Position numbers and translations under genes: made by a program | NCBI GenBank assembly: GCA_033721915.1 | Contig: JAWWAC010000001.1 | Span: forward strand, 62,001-126,000 | Direction: 5' to 3' | Length of the DNA: 64,000 nucleotides | DNA from: REBR01 sp033721915 | GTDB lineage: Bacteria; Pseudomonadota; Gammaproteobacteria; Pseudomonadales; Oleiphilaceae | Part shown: piece after piece, positions 18,055 to 25,732 of the stretch | Position numbering within the stretch: position 1 is the stretch's first letter | Layout: the number at the start of each line of letters is the position of its first letter | The notes under the pieces: model-generated | The model's database searches: none | Seen by the model: the letters and a program-made list of their open reading frames with translations, nothing else | Told to the model about the DNA's origin: nothing

Positions 18055-18892
18055 TCCGATTCGACGCCGACTTCTGGCAACCTCGGGCGCCGCTGCACTG
18101 GGAATGGTCATGCCCTGGCCGCGCCTGTTGGCTGCCGACTTGCCAGCCGTACCGCCCAGAGCGCAATGGACACCACTGAGGGCAATCGCCGGTTACAATA
18201 ATTACTACGAGTTCTCCACGGAAAAGGAAGCCGTGCGTGTGCTGGCTCAGAGGCTGACCACCTCCCCCTGGCATATTGAGATTGGCGGACTGGTCGAGAA
18301 GCCGCTAACACTGGACCTGGACGACCTACGTGCCCAACACCCCGAAGAGCGTGTTTACAGCCTGCGCTGTATTGAGGCCTGGTCCAAACTGGTGCCCTGG
18401 CAGGGAGTACCATTGCATCGGATTCTCTCCCTGGTCAAACCGCTCTCCGCCGCACGTTATGTGCGTTTTACCGGCACTTACCGCCCCAGCGAAATGATCA
18501 ACCAGCGCCGTCCTGTTCTGGACTGGCCCTACACTGAGGCCTTACGCATCGATGAAGCTGAACACCCCCTGACGCTGCTGGCGACCGGCCTTTACGGTCA
18601 GGATCTGCCTCCCGCCAACGGCGCTCCGGTCCGACTGGTGGTGCCCTGGAAATACGGCTTCAAAAGCATTAAGGCCATTCAGCGGATTGATCTGGTGGCC
18701 GAGCAGCCGTTGACCACCTGGATGAAAGAAGCGCCCGGGGATTTTGACTTTTACGCCAATGTCAATCCGAACCTTGCCCATCCGCGCTGGAACCAACAGC
18801 GTGAAACCCGTCTCGGTGAGCCTGGGAAACGGGCCACGGAAATGTACAATGGTTACGGGGAGCAAGTCGCCCACCTTTATAAAGGCCGCTAG
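18047..18892 (+). CDS. msrP: MsrP, periplasmic protein-methionine-sulfoxide reductase, molybdopterin subunit
   Basis: 281 residues. A Tat-type N-terminus (RRRLLATSGAAALG) precedes the sulfite-oxidase-fold domain. The molybdenum-ligating Cys108 lies in LRCIEAWS, and long stretches such as NGAPVRLVVPWKYGFK and FYANVNPN match E. coli YedY/MsrP closely. MsrP repairs oxidised methionines in periplasmic proteins, taking electrons from the membrane partner MsrQ, which is encoded three bases downstream. E. coli msrPQ is induced by hypochlorous acid through a two-component system; here the operon has a sigma-54 promoter and a chemoreceptor instead. Confidence 0.95.
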   Translation: MVDPIRRRLLATSGAAALGMVMPWPRLLAADLPAVPPRAQWTPLRAIAGYNNYYEFSTEKEAVRVLAQRLTTSPWHIEIGGLVEKPLTLDLDDLRAQHPEERVYSLRCIEAWSKLVPWQGVPLHRILSLVKPLSAARYVRFTGTYRPSEMINQRRPVLDWPYTEALRIDEAEHPLTLLATGLYGQDLPPANGAPVRLVVPWKYGFKSIKAIQRIDLVAEQPLTTWMKEAPGDFDFYANVNPNLAHPRWNQQRETRLGEPGKRATEMYNGYGEQVAHLYKGR

Positions 18893-18895
18893 TTC

Positions 18896-19603
18896 ATGCT
18901 CCGCCTGTTGCAATGGCTGAATCGCCACGAGGCCGCGTTGCGCCTGATCCTGTTTATCACCGGCCTGAGCCCTGCGGCTACTCTGCTGGGGCAGTCCCTG
19001 CTGGGGGAGCTGGGATTCAACCCCTTTAACACCCTGATGAACACAACAGGGCAATGGGCCATCGGGTTTCTGTTGGCCAGCCTGGCCGTTACTCCACTGC
19101 GCCGCTGGCTCAGTGCCCTGTGTCGTCTGCTCCGTGCCAGTGGTGGAAAACGGCTGTCGGACTGGAATTTCCTGTTCAAGGCCCGCCGCATGATCGGGCT
19201 GTTTGCCTTCTTTTACGCCAGCGTGCACCTGGCTGTTTATCTCCATCTGGAGGTGAATTGGCAACTTGTCTGGACGCTGGACGATCTGGCGGAGAGGCCC
19301 TTTCTGATACCCGGCCTGGCGGGCTGGTTGATCCTGCTGATGCTGGCCGTCACCTCGCCCACCGCTGTACAGCGTGCCATGAAGCGCCACTGGCGGCGAC
19401 TGCACCGACTGAGCTATCCGCTGGTTGTCATTGCCATATGGCACATTTGGTGGGCGGCCAAAACCGAAAACAGTCTGCATTACAGTTACATCGTTCTGGC
19501 TTTCGCCTTCCTGATGCACAGACTGCTCGCCTCCAGAGTGAGGCGATTTCGGCGTCGGGACGATTTGGGAATGGCCGTTGATCGGCCGCAACGCCCTTTA
19601 TGA
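18896..19603 (+). CDS. msrQ: MsrQ, haem-binding membrane subunit of MsrPQ
   Basis: 235 residues with about six transmembrane helices. Histidines in the helices (SVHLAVYLH, RLHRLSYPL, AIWHIWW) fit the haem ligands of the ferric-reductase-like YedZ/MsrQ family. It passes electrons from the quinone pool, or from a flavin reductase in E. coli, to MsrP in the periplasm. It is the last gene of the operon; no clear terminator follows. Confidence 0.94.
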   Translation: MLRLLQWLNRHEAALRLILFITGLSPAATLLGQSLLGELGFNPFNTLMNTTGQWAIGFLLASLAVTPLRRWLSALCRLLRASGGKRLSDWNFLFKARRMIGLFAFFYASVHLAVYLHLEVNWQLVWTLDDLAERPFLIPGLAGWLILLMLAVTSPTAVQRAMKRHWRRLHRLSYPLVVIAIWHIWWAAKTENSLHYSYIVLAFAFLMHRLLASRVRRFRRRDDLGMAVDRPQRPL

Positions 19604-19983
19604 CCCCATCCGAATCAAGGTCAGTTCACCGTCATCTCCGGGCGGAACGACAGAACAAGGCTTCCCCGCCAGAACGCAGGCATACTGAGCTGAGCAGTTC
19701 ACTGGCCAGCTCTTGAACCGGCGAGAGGTTGAACGCACGGCCGGGCTTGAGGTCCTGGATGAAGCTCTCCACACGTCATTTACGGGGTTTCTCTTGTGCA
19801 GACCGCGGATGGCCGCCTGACAGACCGGTTGACAGGACACGGCGGTGAACACTGATGTACGAGGGGCGCTGGACGAGGCGGGTTTCATGAGTGGCATTGC
19901 GGCTCGGGCCGACACAAAACCTTAACACGCACGCTTTAACGTCAATGATAGCCTGAGCGCTGTTTCTCGGCATGGATTCGCGA
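19604..19983. other. intergenic region, no gene supported
   Basis: About 380 bases between msrQ and the ParA-like gene. A 105-codon frame on the minus strand has no recognisable family. A second minus-strand frame reads as a plausible protein tail (ESFIQDLKPGRAFNL onward to a stop near 19636), so a decayed gene is possible, but I cannot identify it. No terminator-like hairpin stands out. Confidence 0.4.
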
Positions 19984-20757
19984 ATGAACGTTCTCGCTCT
20001 CTACAATCTCAAAGGCGGCGTGGGGAAGACCACCGCCGCGGTGAATCTGGCCTCGGAGGCGGCCAGGGACGGTCATCGCGTGCTGCTCTGGGACCTGGAC
20101 GCCCAGGCGGCGGCGAGCTGGTATCTGCAGCACGATCAGGGGCTGCAGAAGAGCAGCAAGAAGATGCTGCTGGGCAAACAGCCACTGGGGCGTGAGATTG
20201 TGGGGACACCGGTTCCCGGACTGGATCTGCTGCCGGCGGATGCCAGGCACCGCCATCTGGACGTGTTGCTGGCCCAGAAGACCGATGACCGCCATCACCT
20301 CAAAAGGCTTCTGGCCCCTCTGTCCGAGGCCTACAGCCTGGTGATCCTGGACTGCCCGCCCACTTTTTCCAGGCTGTCCGACAACCTGTTCGAAGCGGCG
20401 GATATCATTGCCGTCCCCACGGTCCCAACACCGCTCTCATTGCGGGCCTGGGAGCAGTTGACCGCCCATCTGGACCGGCAGAAACGCCCCCGCAAGAAAC
20501 TGCGCCCCTTTCTCTCACTGGTGGACCGCCGCCGTCCGCTCCACCGGCAATGGTGTGATACACCGCCGCTGATTCTCTCCCGCCTGGCCAAAGCCGTCAT
20601 CCCCTACACCAGTGATTGCGAGCGCATGGGGGAATTCCGCCGCCCCGTGGCCGAATTCGCCCCCAGGGGACGGGCCACCCTGGCCTTCCGTCAGCTGTGG
20701 CGGGAATTGTCCGACGCACTGAACAAGCCCGGCTCCTCCCGCAAAAAAGCCCGTTAA
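19984..20757 (+). CDS. ParA/MinD family ATPase
   Basis: 257 residues from the ATG at 19984 (MNVLALYN); an ATG at 19972 in the same frame would add four residues. The deviant Walker A KGGVGKTTAAVNLA is at the N-terminus, DLDAQAAASWY and ILDCPPTF supply the A' and B motifs. No ParB gene or parS-like repeats are nearby, so this is an orphan ATPase rather than a plasmid or chromosome partition pair. The C-terminal part is basic. Its cargo is unknown. Confidence 0.9.
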   Translation: MNVLALYNLKGGVGKTTAAVNLASEAARDGHRVLLWDLDAQAAASWYLQHDQGLQKSSKKMLLGKQPLGREIVGTPVPGLDLLPADARHRHLDVLLAQKTDDRHHLKRLLAPLSEAYSLVILDCPPTFSRLSDNLFEAADIIAVPTVPTPLSLRAWEQLTAHLDRQKRPRKKLRPFLSLVDRRRPLHRQWCDTPPLILSRLAKAVIPYTSDCERMGEFRRPVAEFAPRGRATLAFRQLWRELSDALNKPGSSRKKAR

Positions 20758-20796
20758 ACGCGTCTGTGCCGGACAGGCTCCACAATCAGGTGCTGA

Positions 20797-20990
20797 CTAT
20801 TCTGAAGTTGTGATCAGGCTGAATGTCGGACGGTTCGGATCGTTGCGAAACGAATCGGCAACACTCAGACCATTACGACCACTGCGAAAGCCGGTCGGGT
20901 AGCCAGCCAGATACGGAGTTGCCAGGTCAGTCGGCCCGATAAAGGCGTTGCGCTCGTACCAGAAACCGTCTCGGTCCTTTACCGCCGCTT
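20797..20990 (-). pseudogene. C-terminal gene remnant
   Basis: About 64 codons open between a TGA at 20991-20993 and a TAG at 20797-20799, with no start codon. The translation is rich in aromatic and glycine residues (DGFWYERN, ATPYLAGYPTGF, NGLSVADSF) and reads like a genuine protein end rather than random sequence. The DGFWYE and LSVAD parts loosely recall the end of animal-type haem peroxidases, but this is weak. It directly follows the NUDIX stop on the same strand, suggesting a deletion that removed the rest of the gene. Confidence 0.35.
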
Positions 20991-20994
20991 TCAG

Positions 20995-21573
20995 TCAGTC
21001 GGTTTGCCCCGGACAGAACACCACCAGCAGCTCCCGGAGCATGCTGTAGCTCAGCCCCCAGATGCAGTACCCCTGATAGCGGCAGCAGGGCATCTTCAGT
21101 TCACCCAGACGGGTGGACCAGCGCATGGTGGACTGGTTGGCCGGGTCGGCCAGGTAGGACAGGGGTACCCAGACCCGGCGCTGCACTTCGTGGTTGAAGC
21201 TCAGGACTTCCGGCCCGGTCCATTCAAACACATGGGGTGTGACCACCATGGGTCGCCAGCGGCTGTGCTGGCGGGTCAGCAGATCGGACAGCCTGGCCTG
21301 GTAGCGGCCATAGCGGAACAGGTCGAGCCCGGTCTCCTCCCGTGTCTCGCGCATGGCGGTATGGCGGCTGGAGTGGTCCCACCGTTCCAGCCGGCCTCCC
21401 GGAAAGGCCATATGCCCGGACCAGGGGTCCCCCTCACGATGGGAGCGCTGAATAAACAGCAACTCCATGCCACCCTCTTCCGTGGGGCGATAGATCAGCG
21501 CCACCGCGGCACGGGCCACACGACGGCGAAAGGGCAGCTTGTGAGGACGCAATGTCCTGAGTAACTGACGCAT
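20995..21573 (-). CDS. NUDIX hydrolase, CoA pyrophosphatase-like
   Basis: 192 residues. The NUDIX core is AFPGGRLERWD followed by AMRETREETGLD; spacing between the glycine and the RE..EE block is one residue longer than the textbook motif, as in CoA-type NUDIX proteins. The N-terminal AAVALIYRP and LLFIQRS strands fit the same subfamily. These enzymes hydrolyse pyrophosphate bonds of CoA or related nucleotides. The substrate assignment is tentative. Confidence 0.88.
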   Translation of the reverse strand: MRQLLRTLRPHKLPFRRRVARAAVALIYRPTEEGGMELLFIQRSHREGDPWSGHMAFPGGRLERWDHSSRHTAMRETREETGLDLFRYGRYQARLSDLLTRQHSRWRPMVVTPHVFEWTGPEVLSFNHEVQRRVWVPLSYLADPANQSTMRWSTRLGELKMPCCRYQGYCIWGLSYSMLRELLVVFCPGQTD

Positions 21574-21766
21574 GGTGTGAACGAGTGCTTCTCCCGGTTT
21601 ACGACGGCCCCGGTTTACGGCACTCTTTGTCTCCTGTTTTTTGACGCCTGTTTTGTCGACTGATGACGGATCAGCCCTGAATGGCCGTGGGCGTCAACAA
21701 AACCTATCACAACAACGGCCGGGGCAGGCTACACTACCGGCGCCGATTTTCAGAGTGGATTCCCGA

Positions 21767-22564
21767 ATGGATATTTTACAGATTATTGTGCTGGCACTGG
21801 TGCAGGGGCTGACGGAAATACTGCCGGTCTCAAGCTCGGCTCACCTGGTTCTGGTGCCCGTGTTCACCGGATGGCGTGATCAGGGGCTGTCTTTTGACGT
21901 GGCCCTGCACGTGGGGACCGTCATGGCGGTGATCCTTTACTTCCGCAAGGACCTGTTCACCATGGCCACCGCCTGGCTGCGCTCCGTCACCGGGGGTGGC
22001 AACAGCCAGGAGGCACAGCTGGCCTGGGGGGTGATACTGGGCACCATACCGGCCGGTGCGGCGGGGCTGCTTCTGGGCGGCATGGTGGAAACCCACCTGC
22101 GCTCGCCCTTTTTTGTGGCCTTCACACTGATCGGCTTCGCCCTGCTGCTCTGGTTCGCGGATATCCGGGGCAAGCGCCAGCGGGAGGTGTCCAGCATCGG
22201 CATCTCCGATGCGGTGATGATTGGCATGGCCCAGGCACTGGCGCTGATGCCCGGGGTGTCCCGCTCCGGCGTCACCATGACCGCCGGCCTCGCACTGGGC
22301 CTGACCCGGGTGGCGGCGGCGCGCTTCTCATTTCTTCTTTCCGTGCCGGTCATACTGGCCGCGGGCAGCCTGGAGACGGTGCATCTGGTGCGCTCCGAGG
22401 AGGCCGTGGAGTGGGCGCCGCTGTTCTGGGGCGCCCTGCTGGCCGGCATCACCACCTACGCCTGCGTGCACTTACTGCTGAAACTGCTGAACCGCGTTGG
22501 CATGTGGCCTTTTGTGCTTTACCGGCTGGTACTGGGCACGGGGCTGCTGATTCTGTTCTGGTAA
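21767..22564 (+). CDS. uppP: undecaprenyl-diphosphatase UppP
   Basis: 265 residues from the ATG at 21767 (MDILQII). It has multiple transmembrane helices and both family motifs: LTEILPVSSSAHL near residue 17-29 and the PGVSRSGVTMTAGLALG phosphatase motif. UppP recycles the lipid carrier of peptidoglycan and other surface polymers by removing one phosphate from undecaprenyl diphosphate at the outer face of the inner membrane. A longer frame exists to 21641 but adds a non-membrane leader without family resemblance. It converges on the LysR gene ten bases away. Confidence 0.95.
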   Translation: MDILQIIVLALVQGLTEILPVSSSAHLVLVPVFTGWRDQGLSFDVALHVGTVMAVILYFRKDLFTMATAWLRSVTGGGNSQEAQLAWGVILGTIPAGAAGLLLGGMVETHLRSPFFVAFTLIGFALLLWFADIRGKRQREVSSIGISDAVMIGMAQALALMPGVSRSGVTMTAGLALGLTRVAAARFSFLLSVPVILAAGSLETVHLVRSEEAVEWAPLFWGALLAGITTYACVHLLLKLLNRVGMWPFVLYRLVLGTGLLILFW

Positions 22565-22574
22565 AGGTCGCCTG

Positions 22575-23498
22575 CTAGGGTTTTCGCGCCAGGCTCTCGA
22601 AGCGGTCTTCCAGCTCGGGATGTTCCTTGAGCAGCTCGGTGACGGCGGCGTTGTGGCTGCCACGGGAACGGGTGATGGCATAGAGGGTATCCCGCACCTC
22701 GGCAATGCTGCCCACATGCTCCACCTGGTACTGGCGGCAGACCTCGTCGCGGATGGCCGTTGGCGCCGGGAAGTAACCCAGCCCTTCCCGGGCAAACACC
22801 TTGATCAGGGCGCTGTCATCCACTTCCGCCACCACTTTCACCCGCACATTCTGGCTGGAGAACCAGTTCATCAGTGCGCTGATGTAAGGGGCATCCAGGG
22901 AGGTGGCCAGAAACGGCTGGTTGTTGAGGCTGTCCGGGAAGTTCTCCTTCAGACGCTGCGCCAGGGCCGGCGCCGCAAACAGGGACATGGAGGAGCTGGC
23001 CAGGCGGTGGGCGCGCACTGTGCTGGCCTCATCCGTGTTGGGCAGGCGGTCCGCCAGCACCACATCCAGCTGGCGCTGCCCCAGTCGCTTGAGCAGTTCG
23101 GCGGTATCCCCGGTGCGGCAGTTCAGGCGCACCTCACGGGACAGACCCAGTGCCGGCTCCACCAGGTGGTAGGCAATCAGCTTGTGAATGGAGGCGGAAA
23201 TGCCCACCGACAGGGTCAGTGGGCGGTTTTCCGGGGGCTGACGCACCACATCCGACAGGGCCTGTGCGGTCAGGAACATATCGTCCGCATAGCTGAACAC
23301 CGTCTGGCCGAATTCCGTCAGCTGCAGGGCCCGGTTGGCACGGCGGAACAGAGGGCTGCCCAGATCGGACTCCAGGTTGGCCAGCTGCCCGCTCAGTGTC
23401 TGGGGCGTCAGGTCCAGCGTCTCCGCCGCACGCACCAGTGAGCCTTCGCGGGCGATGACCCAGAAGTGATGCAGATGCCGCAGGTTCAGGTTATCCAC
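22575..23498 (-). CDS. LysR family regulator, NhaR-like
   Basis: 307 residues. The N-terminal winged helix (LRHLHHFWVIAREGSLVRAA, then LTPQTLSGQLANLE) and the substrate-binding domain resemble NhaR, the sodium-responsive activator of nhaA. It lies 30 bases downstream of the SbtA-type gene and on the same strand, so it probably controls or is co-expressed with that sodium-dependent transporter. A sodium or bicarbonate signal would fit but is inference. Confidence 0.9.
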   Translation of the reverse strand: MDNLNLRHLHHFWVIAREGSLVRAAETLDLTPQTLSGQLANLESDLGSPLFRRANRALQLTEFGQTVFSYADDMFLTAQALSDVVRQPPENRPLTLSVGISASIHKLIAYHLVEPALGLSREVRLNCRTGDTAELLKRLGQRQLDVVLADRLPNTDEASTVRAHRLASSSMSLFAAPALAQRLKENFPDSLNNQPFLATSLDAPYISALMNWFSSQNVRVKVVAEVDDSALIKVFAREGLGYFPAPTAIRDEVCRQYQVEHVGSIAEVRDTLYAITRSRGSHNAAVTELLKEHPELEDRFESLARKP

Positions 23499-23528
23499 GA
23501 GGGACTCCTTTGCGGTGACGAAACCGGG

Positions 23529-24479
23529 TTACACAGCGGCCAGATACTCCGCCAGATGGCTGTAAAGCCCGATCCCCACCAGCACATTGAAAGGAAAGGT
23601 CACGCCCAGAGAGGCCAGCATGGCCAGCCCGATATCCGCCTTGGGAATGCCGTGGCGTATGGCCACCGGAGCGGCGATGTACGAGGCACTGCCAGTGAGC
23701 GCCCCCAGCACCACCACCGTGCCCGGGGCCAGACCCAGCCACAGGCCCGCCAGCAGCCCAGGCACCGCCAGCACCGTTGGCATGGTCAGGGCAAAGACCA
23801 CCACCCGCCAGTGTTTGAGCTGGATATTGCGCAGTGTTTCAGAAGCCACCAGGCCCATTTCCAGAAGAAACAGCGACAGCACCAGTGAAAAAGCCCCGGT
23901 CAGTGGCGCCGTCACGCCCTCCCCCTGGTCGGGACCGTACAGCATGCCAATAATGACACCCCCCACCAGCAACACCACACTGCGGTTGGTCAGTGTCTCC
24001 TGCCAGAGGGGGCCCACCCCATCGGCTCTGGGCATTTTATCCTTGGTATAGCGCCGGTACAGCCAAAGACCGGTCAGGATCGCCGGCAACTCCAGCAGCA
24101 CCAGATACAGCGTGACCTGCCCGTCCATGGCCATGCCCCGGGCCTCCACCCAGGCCAGTGCCACGGCAAAGGTGCCGGCACTCACGGAGCCGTAATGGGC
24201 GCAGAAGCTGGCGGCATCCGCCAGATCCAGACGGACCAGATGACGGAGTATGGGAAACAGCACCAGCGGAATGACAAACCCAAGGGCCCCCACAACCAGC
24301 ACTTCACTCACCAACCCCCAATGCAGATTGCCATGGAGCGCCATACCTCCCTTGAGGCCGATGGTCAGCATCAGCAACAGGCTGAGGATATCGTAGGCCG
24401 CTTTCGGTATGGCAAGGTCCGATCTCAGGGCACCGGCCACCAGGCCCAGCAGGAAAAACATCACAATAATGTCGGGCAT
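23529..24479 (-). CDS. sbtA: SbtA-type sodium-dependent bicarbonate transporter
   Basis: 316 residues from the ATG at 24479, with about ten transmembrane helices in two inverted halves. SbtA/DUF897 features are the KGGMAL segment near residue 44, AHYGSVSAGTFA in the first half and ALTGSASYIAAPVAIR in the second. Cyanobacterial SbtA imports bicarbonate with sodium; heterotroph members are thought to supply bicarbonate for carboxylases. The cell described here has pyruvate carboxylase close by (25.7-29 kb). No SbtB-like PII gene is adjacent. A terminator hairpin lies only 18 bases upstream of the start. Confidence 0.9.
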   Translation of the reverse strand: MPDIIVMFFLLGLVAGALRSDLAIPKAAYDILSLLLMLTIGLKGGMALHGNLHWGLVSEVLVVGALGFVIPLVLFPILRHLVRLDLADAASFCAHYGSVSAGTFAVALAWVEARGMAMDGQVTLYLVLLELPAILTGLWLYRRYTKDKMPRADGVGPLWQETLTNRSVVLLVGGVIIGMLYGPDQGEGVTAPLTGAFSLVLSLFLLEMGLVASETLRNIQLKHWRVVVFALTMPTVLAVPGLLAGLWLGLAPGTVVVLGALTGSASYIAAPVAIRHGIPKADIGLAMLASLGVTFPFNVLVGIGLYSHLAEYLAAV

Positions 24480-24497
24480 AACCACAAAGCTCCGGAC

Positions 24498-24521
24498 AAA
24501 AAAAAGGACCCCTCAGGGTCC
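24498..24521 (-). terminator. intrinsic terminator between the DUF7352-like gene and sbtA
   Basis: On the minus strand GGACCC-TGAG-GGGTCC forms a six-base-pair stem with a four-base loop, followed by eight T. It ends the upstream gene (stop at 24545), yet leaves only 18 bases before the sbtA ATG. Readthrough or a regulated fold may therefore decide sbtA expression. Confidence 0.75.
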
Positions 24522-24544
24522 CGTGTACAACAGGTGACAACCGG

Positions 24545-24910
24545 TCAGAGTGCCCCCACTTTATGAAAAGCGGGGCTGCCCGGCAAGACATGGCTCCGTT
24601 TACGGGCAGTGACCGACACGGACACCGGGGTGGCCTCTGGCACCTCGAACACGTGGTAGGCCTCCGGACCAAAGGTATCCAGTGCCGTATCCAGGTACTG
24701 ATAACTCTTGGGCACCGGATCCCCGGAATAAGCGACCACAAACTGACGCTCCACCAGCGGAATCTCCACATTCAGTGGCTGCTCCACCCAGAGATACACG
24801 CCTTTGTCCTGCACCAGGTATTCACAGCGAACCACACGATAACCCTGACGCAGCTTCAGTGTGGTGGGCTCTTTGCCGCTGTCGAGACGAAACTTGTGAA
24901 TGGTTTTCAT
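24545..24910 (-). CDS. DUF7352-like hypothetical protein
   Basis: 121 residues from the ATG at 24910 (MKTIHKF), preceded by a GGAG site in its leader; the frame to 24946 adds twelve unlikely residues. The beta-rich N-terminal half (KTIHKFRL, LRQGYRVVRCEYLVQ, GVYLWVE) resembles DUF7352 proteins, a small family also found in phages. The C-terminal half contains a FEVPEATPVSVSVTARKRS segment of unknown role. No function is known. A strong terminator follows. Confidence 0.7.
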   Translation of the reverse strand: MKTIHKFRLDSGKEPTTLKLRQGYRVVRCEYLVQDKGVYLWVEQPLNVEIPLVERQFVVAYSGDPVPKSYQYLDTALDTFGPEAYHVFEVPEATPVSVSVTARKRSHVLPGSPAFHKVGAL

Positions 24911-25033
24911 GACGGGCTCTCCTTGATTCGGACACAGGACCATCATCCTTTTATTAACTGTCGAAAAGAATAAAGTTTTTTATGTATTTTGGTTCGCTAT
25001 ATTCGATGCTTCAGAAAGCCCGGGGCGCAGCGT

Positions 25034-25561
25034 CTAACTCCGGCGGGTTGAGCGCTGGAAGCCCGAGTCGGGACGTGGCGCAAAGTGGTGGCTGGTCATG
25101 GAGGGCCCTGAACGTTTCAGCACCGTGAACGCGATCAGGGCGAAGACATTCACACCCAGTGCCGGCTCCGTCAGGCCGGTGTGAAGCCCGAACTCACTCA
25201 CGGCGCCAAAGGTTTCCAGGTAGACCGCCTCGAAGCCGCCATGGCCATTCTCCCGGACGGCCGTGCCGATCCGGGCACCGGTGGACCACTGATAGCTCAG
25301 GCCGGGCAGTGCCAGCACGGGGATCTGGGAGGCAAAAATCAGGACCGCCCACTGCCGGCCCTGGCGTGTGCCCTGCCAGAGCCTCAGCCCCGTGTAGACC
25401 GCCAGGAGGTAAAGCGCCGCAACAATGCCAGCCCGGGCACTCAACTCCCAGCTTTCCCGGACCCCCTCGATCCAGAGGGGCAGGACATCGACGGCGCCAA
25501 GGAGACCACCGGTCACCAGCAGTGCGGCAAAGAAGCGGGAGGGGAGACTGGACAGATCCAC
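25034..25561 (-). CDS. membrane protein, unknown
   Basis: 175 residues with about four hydrophobic segments (about 8-30, 42-60, 70-90, 135-150) and a polar, basic C-terminal tail. A loop region, TGARIGTAVRENGHGGFEAVY, lies between the third and fourth helices. No family recognised. Upstream (25562-25732) there is no further gene; it sits downstream of the pyruvate carboxylase genes on the same strand. Confidence 0.65.
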   Translation of the reverse strand: MDLSSLPSRFFAALLVTGGLLGAVDVLPLWIEGVRESWELSARAGIVAALYLLAVYTGLRLWQGTRQGRQWAVLIFASQIPVLALPGLSYQWSTGARIGTAVRENGHGGFEAVYLETFGAVSEFGLHTGLTEPALGVNVFALIAFTVLKRSGPSMTSHHFAPRPDSGFQRSTRRS

Positions 25562-25732
25562 GGGCCATTCCTTCTGTATGCGAGAACATCCTTCAAGCCG
25601 CCCTTACAGACAGAAGGGCACCTCTCAGCATACAAACCCCGGGCACCGGTCTCGGCGAACCAAACCACACCCCGGACCCGACCGGCCGCACACTTCAGGC
25701 AACGGGCCTGATGCACTGCCAGTCAGGCCGGG

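Noticed and set aside
19598..19915. 105-codon minus-strand frame after msrQ
   Set aside because: Starts within msrQ end, low-complexity Ser/Arg composition, no support from neighbours.
19984..20757. Plasmid or chromosome partition system
   Set aside because: ParA-like only; no ParB gene and no parS-like repeats around it.
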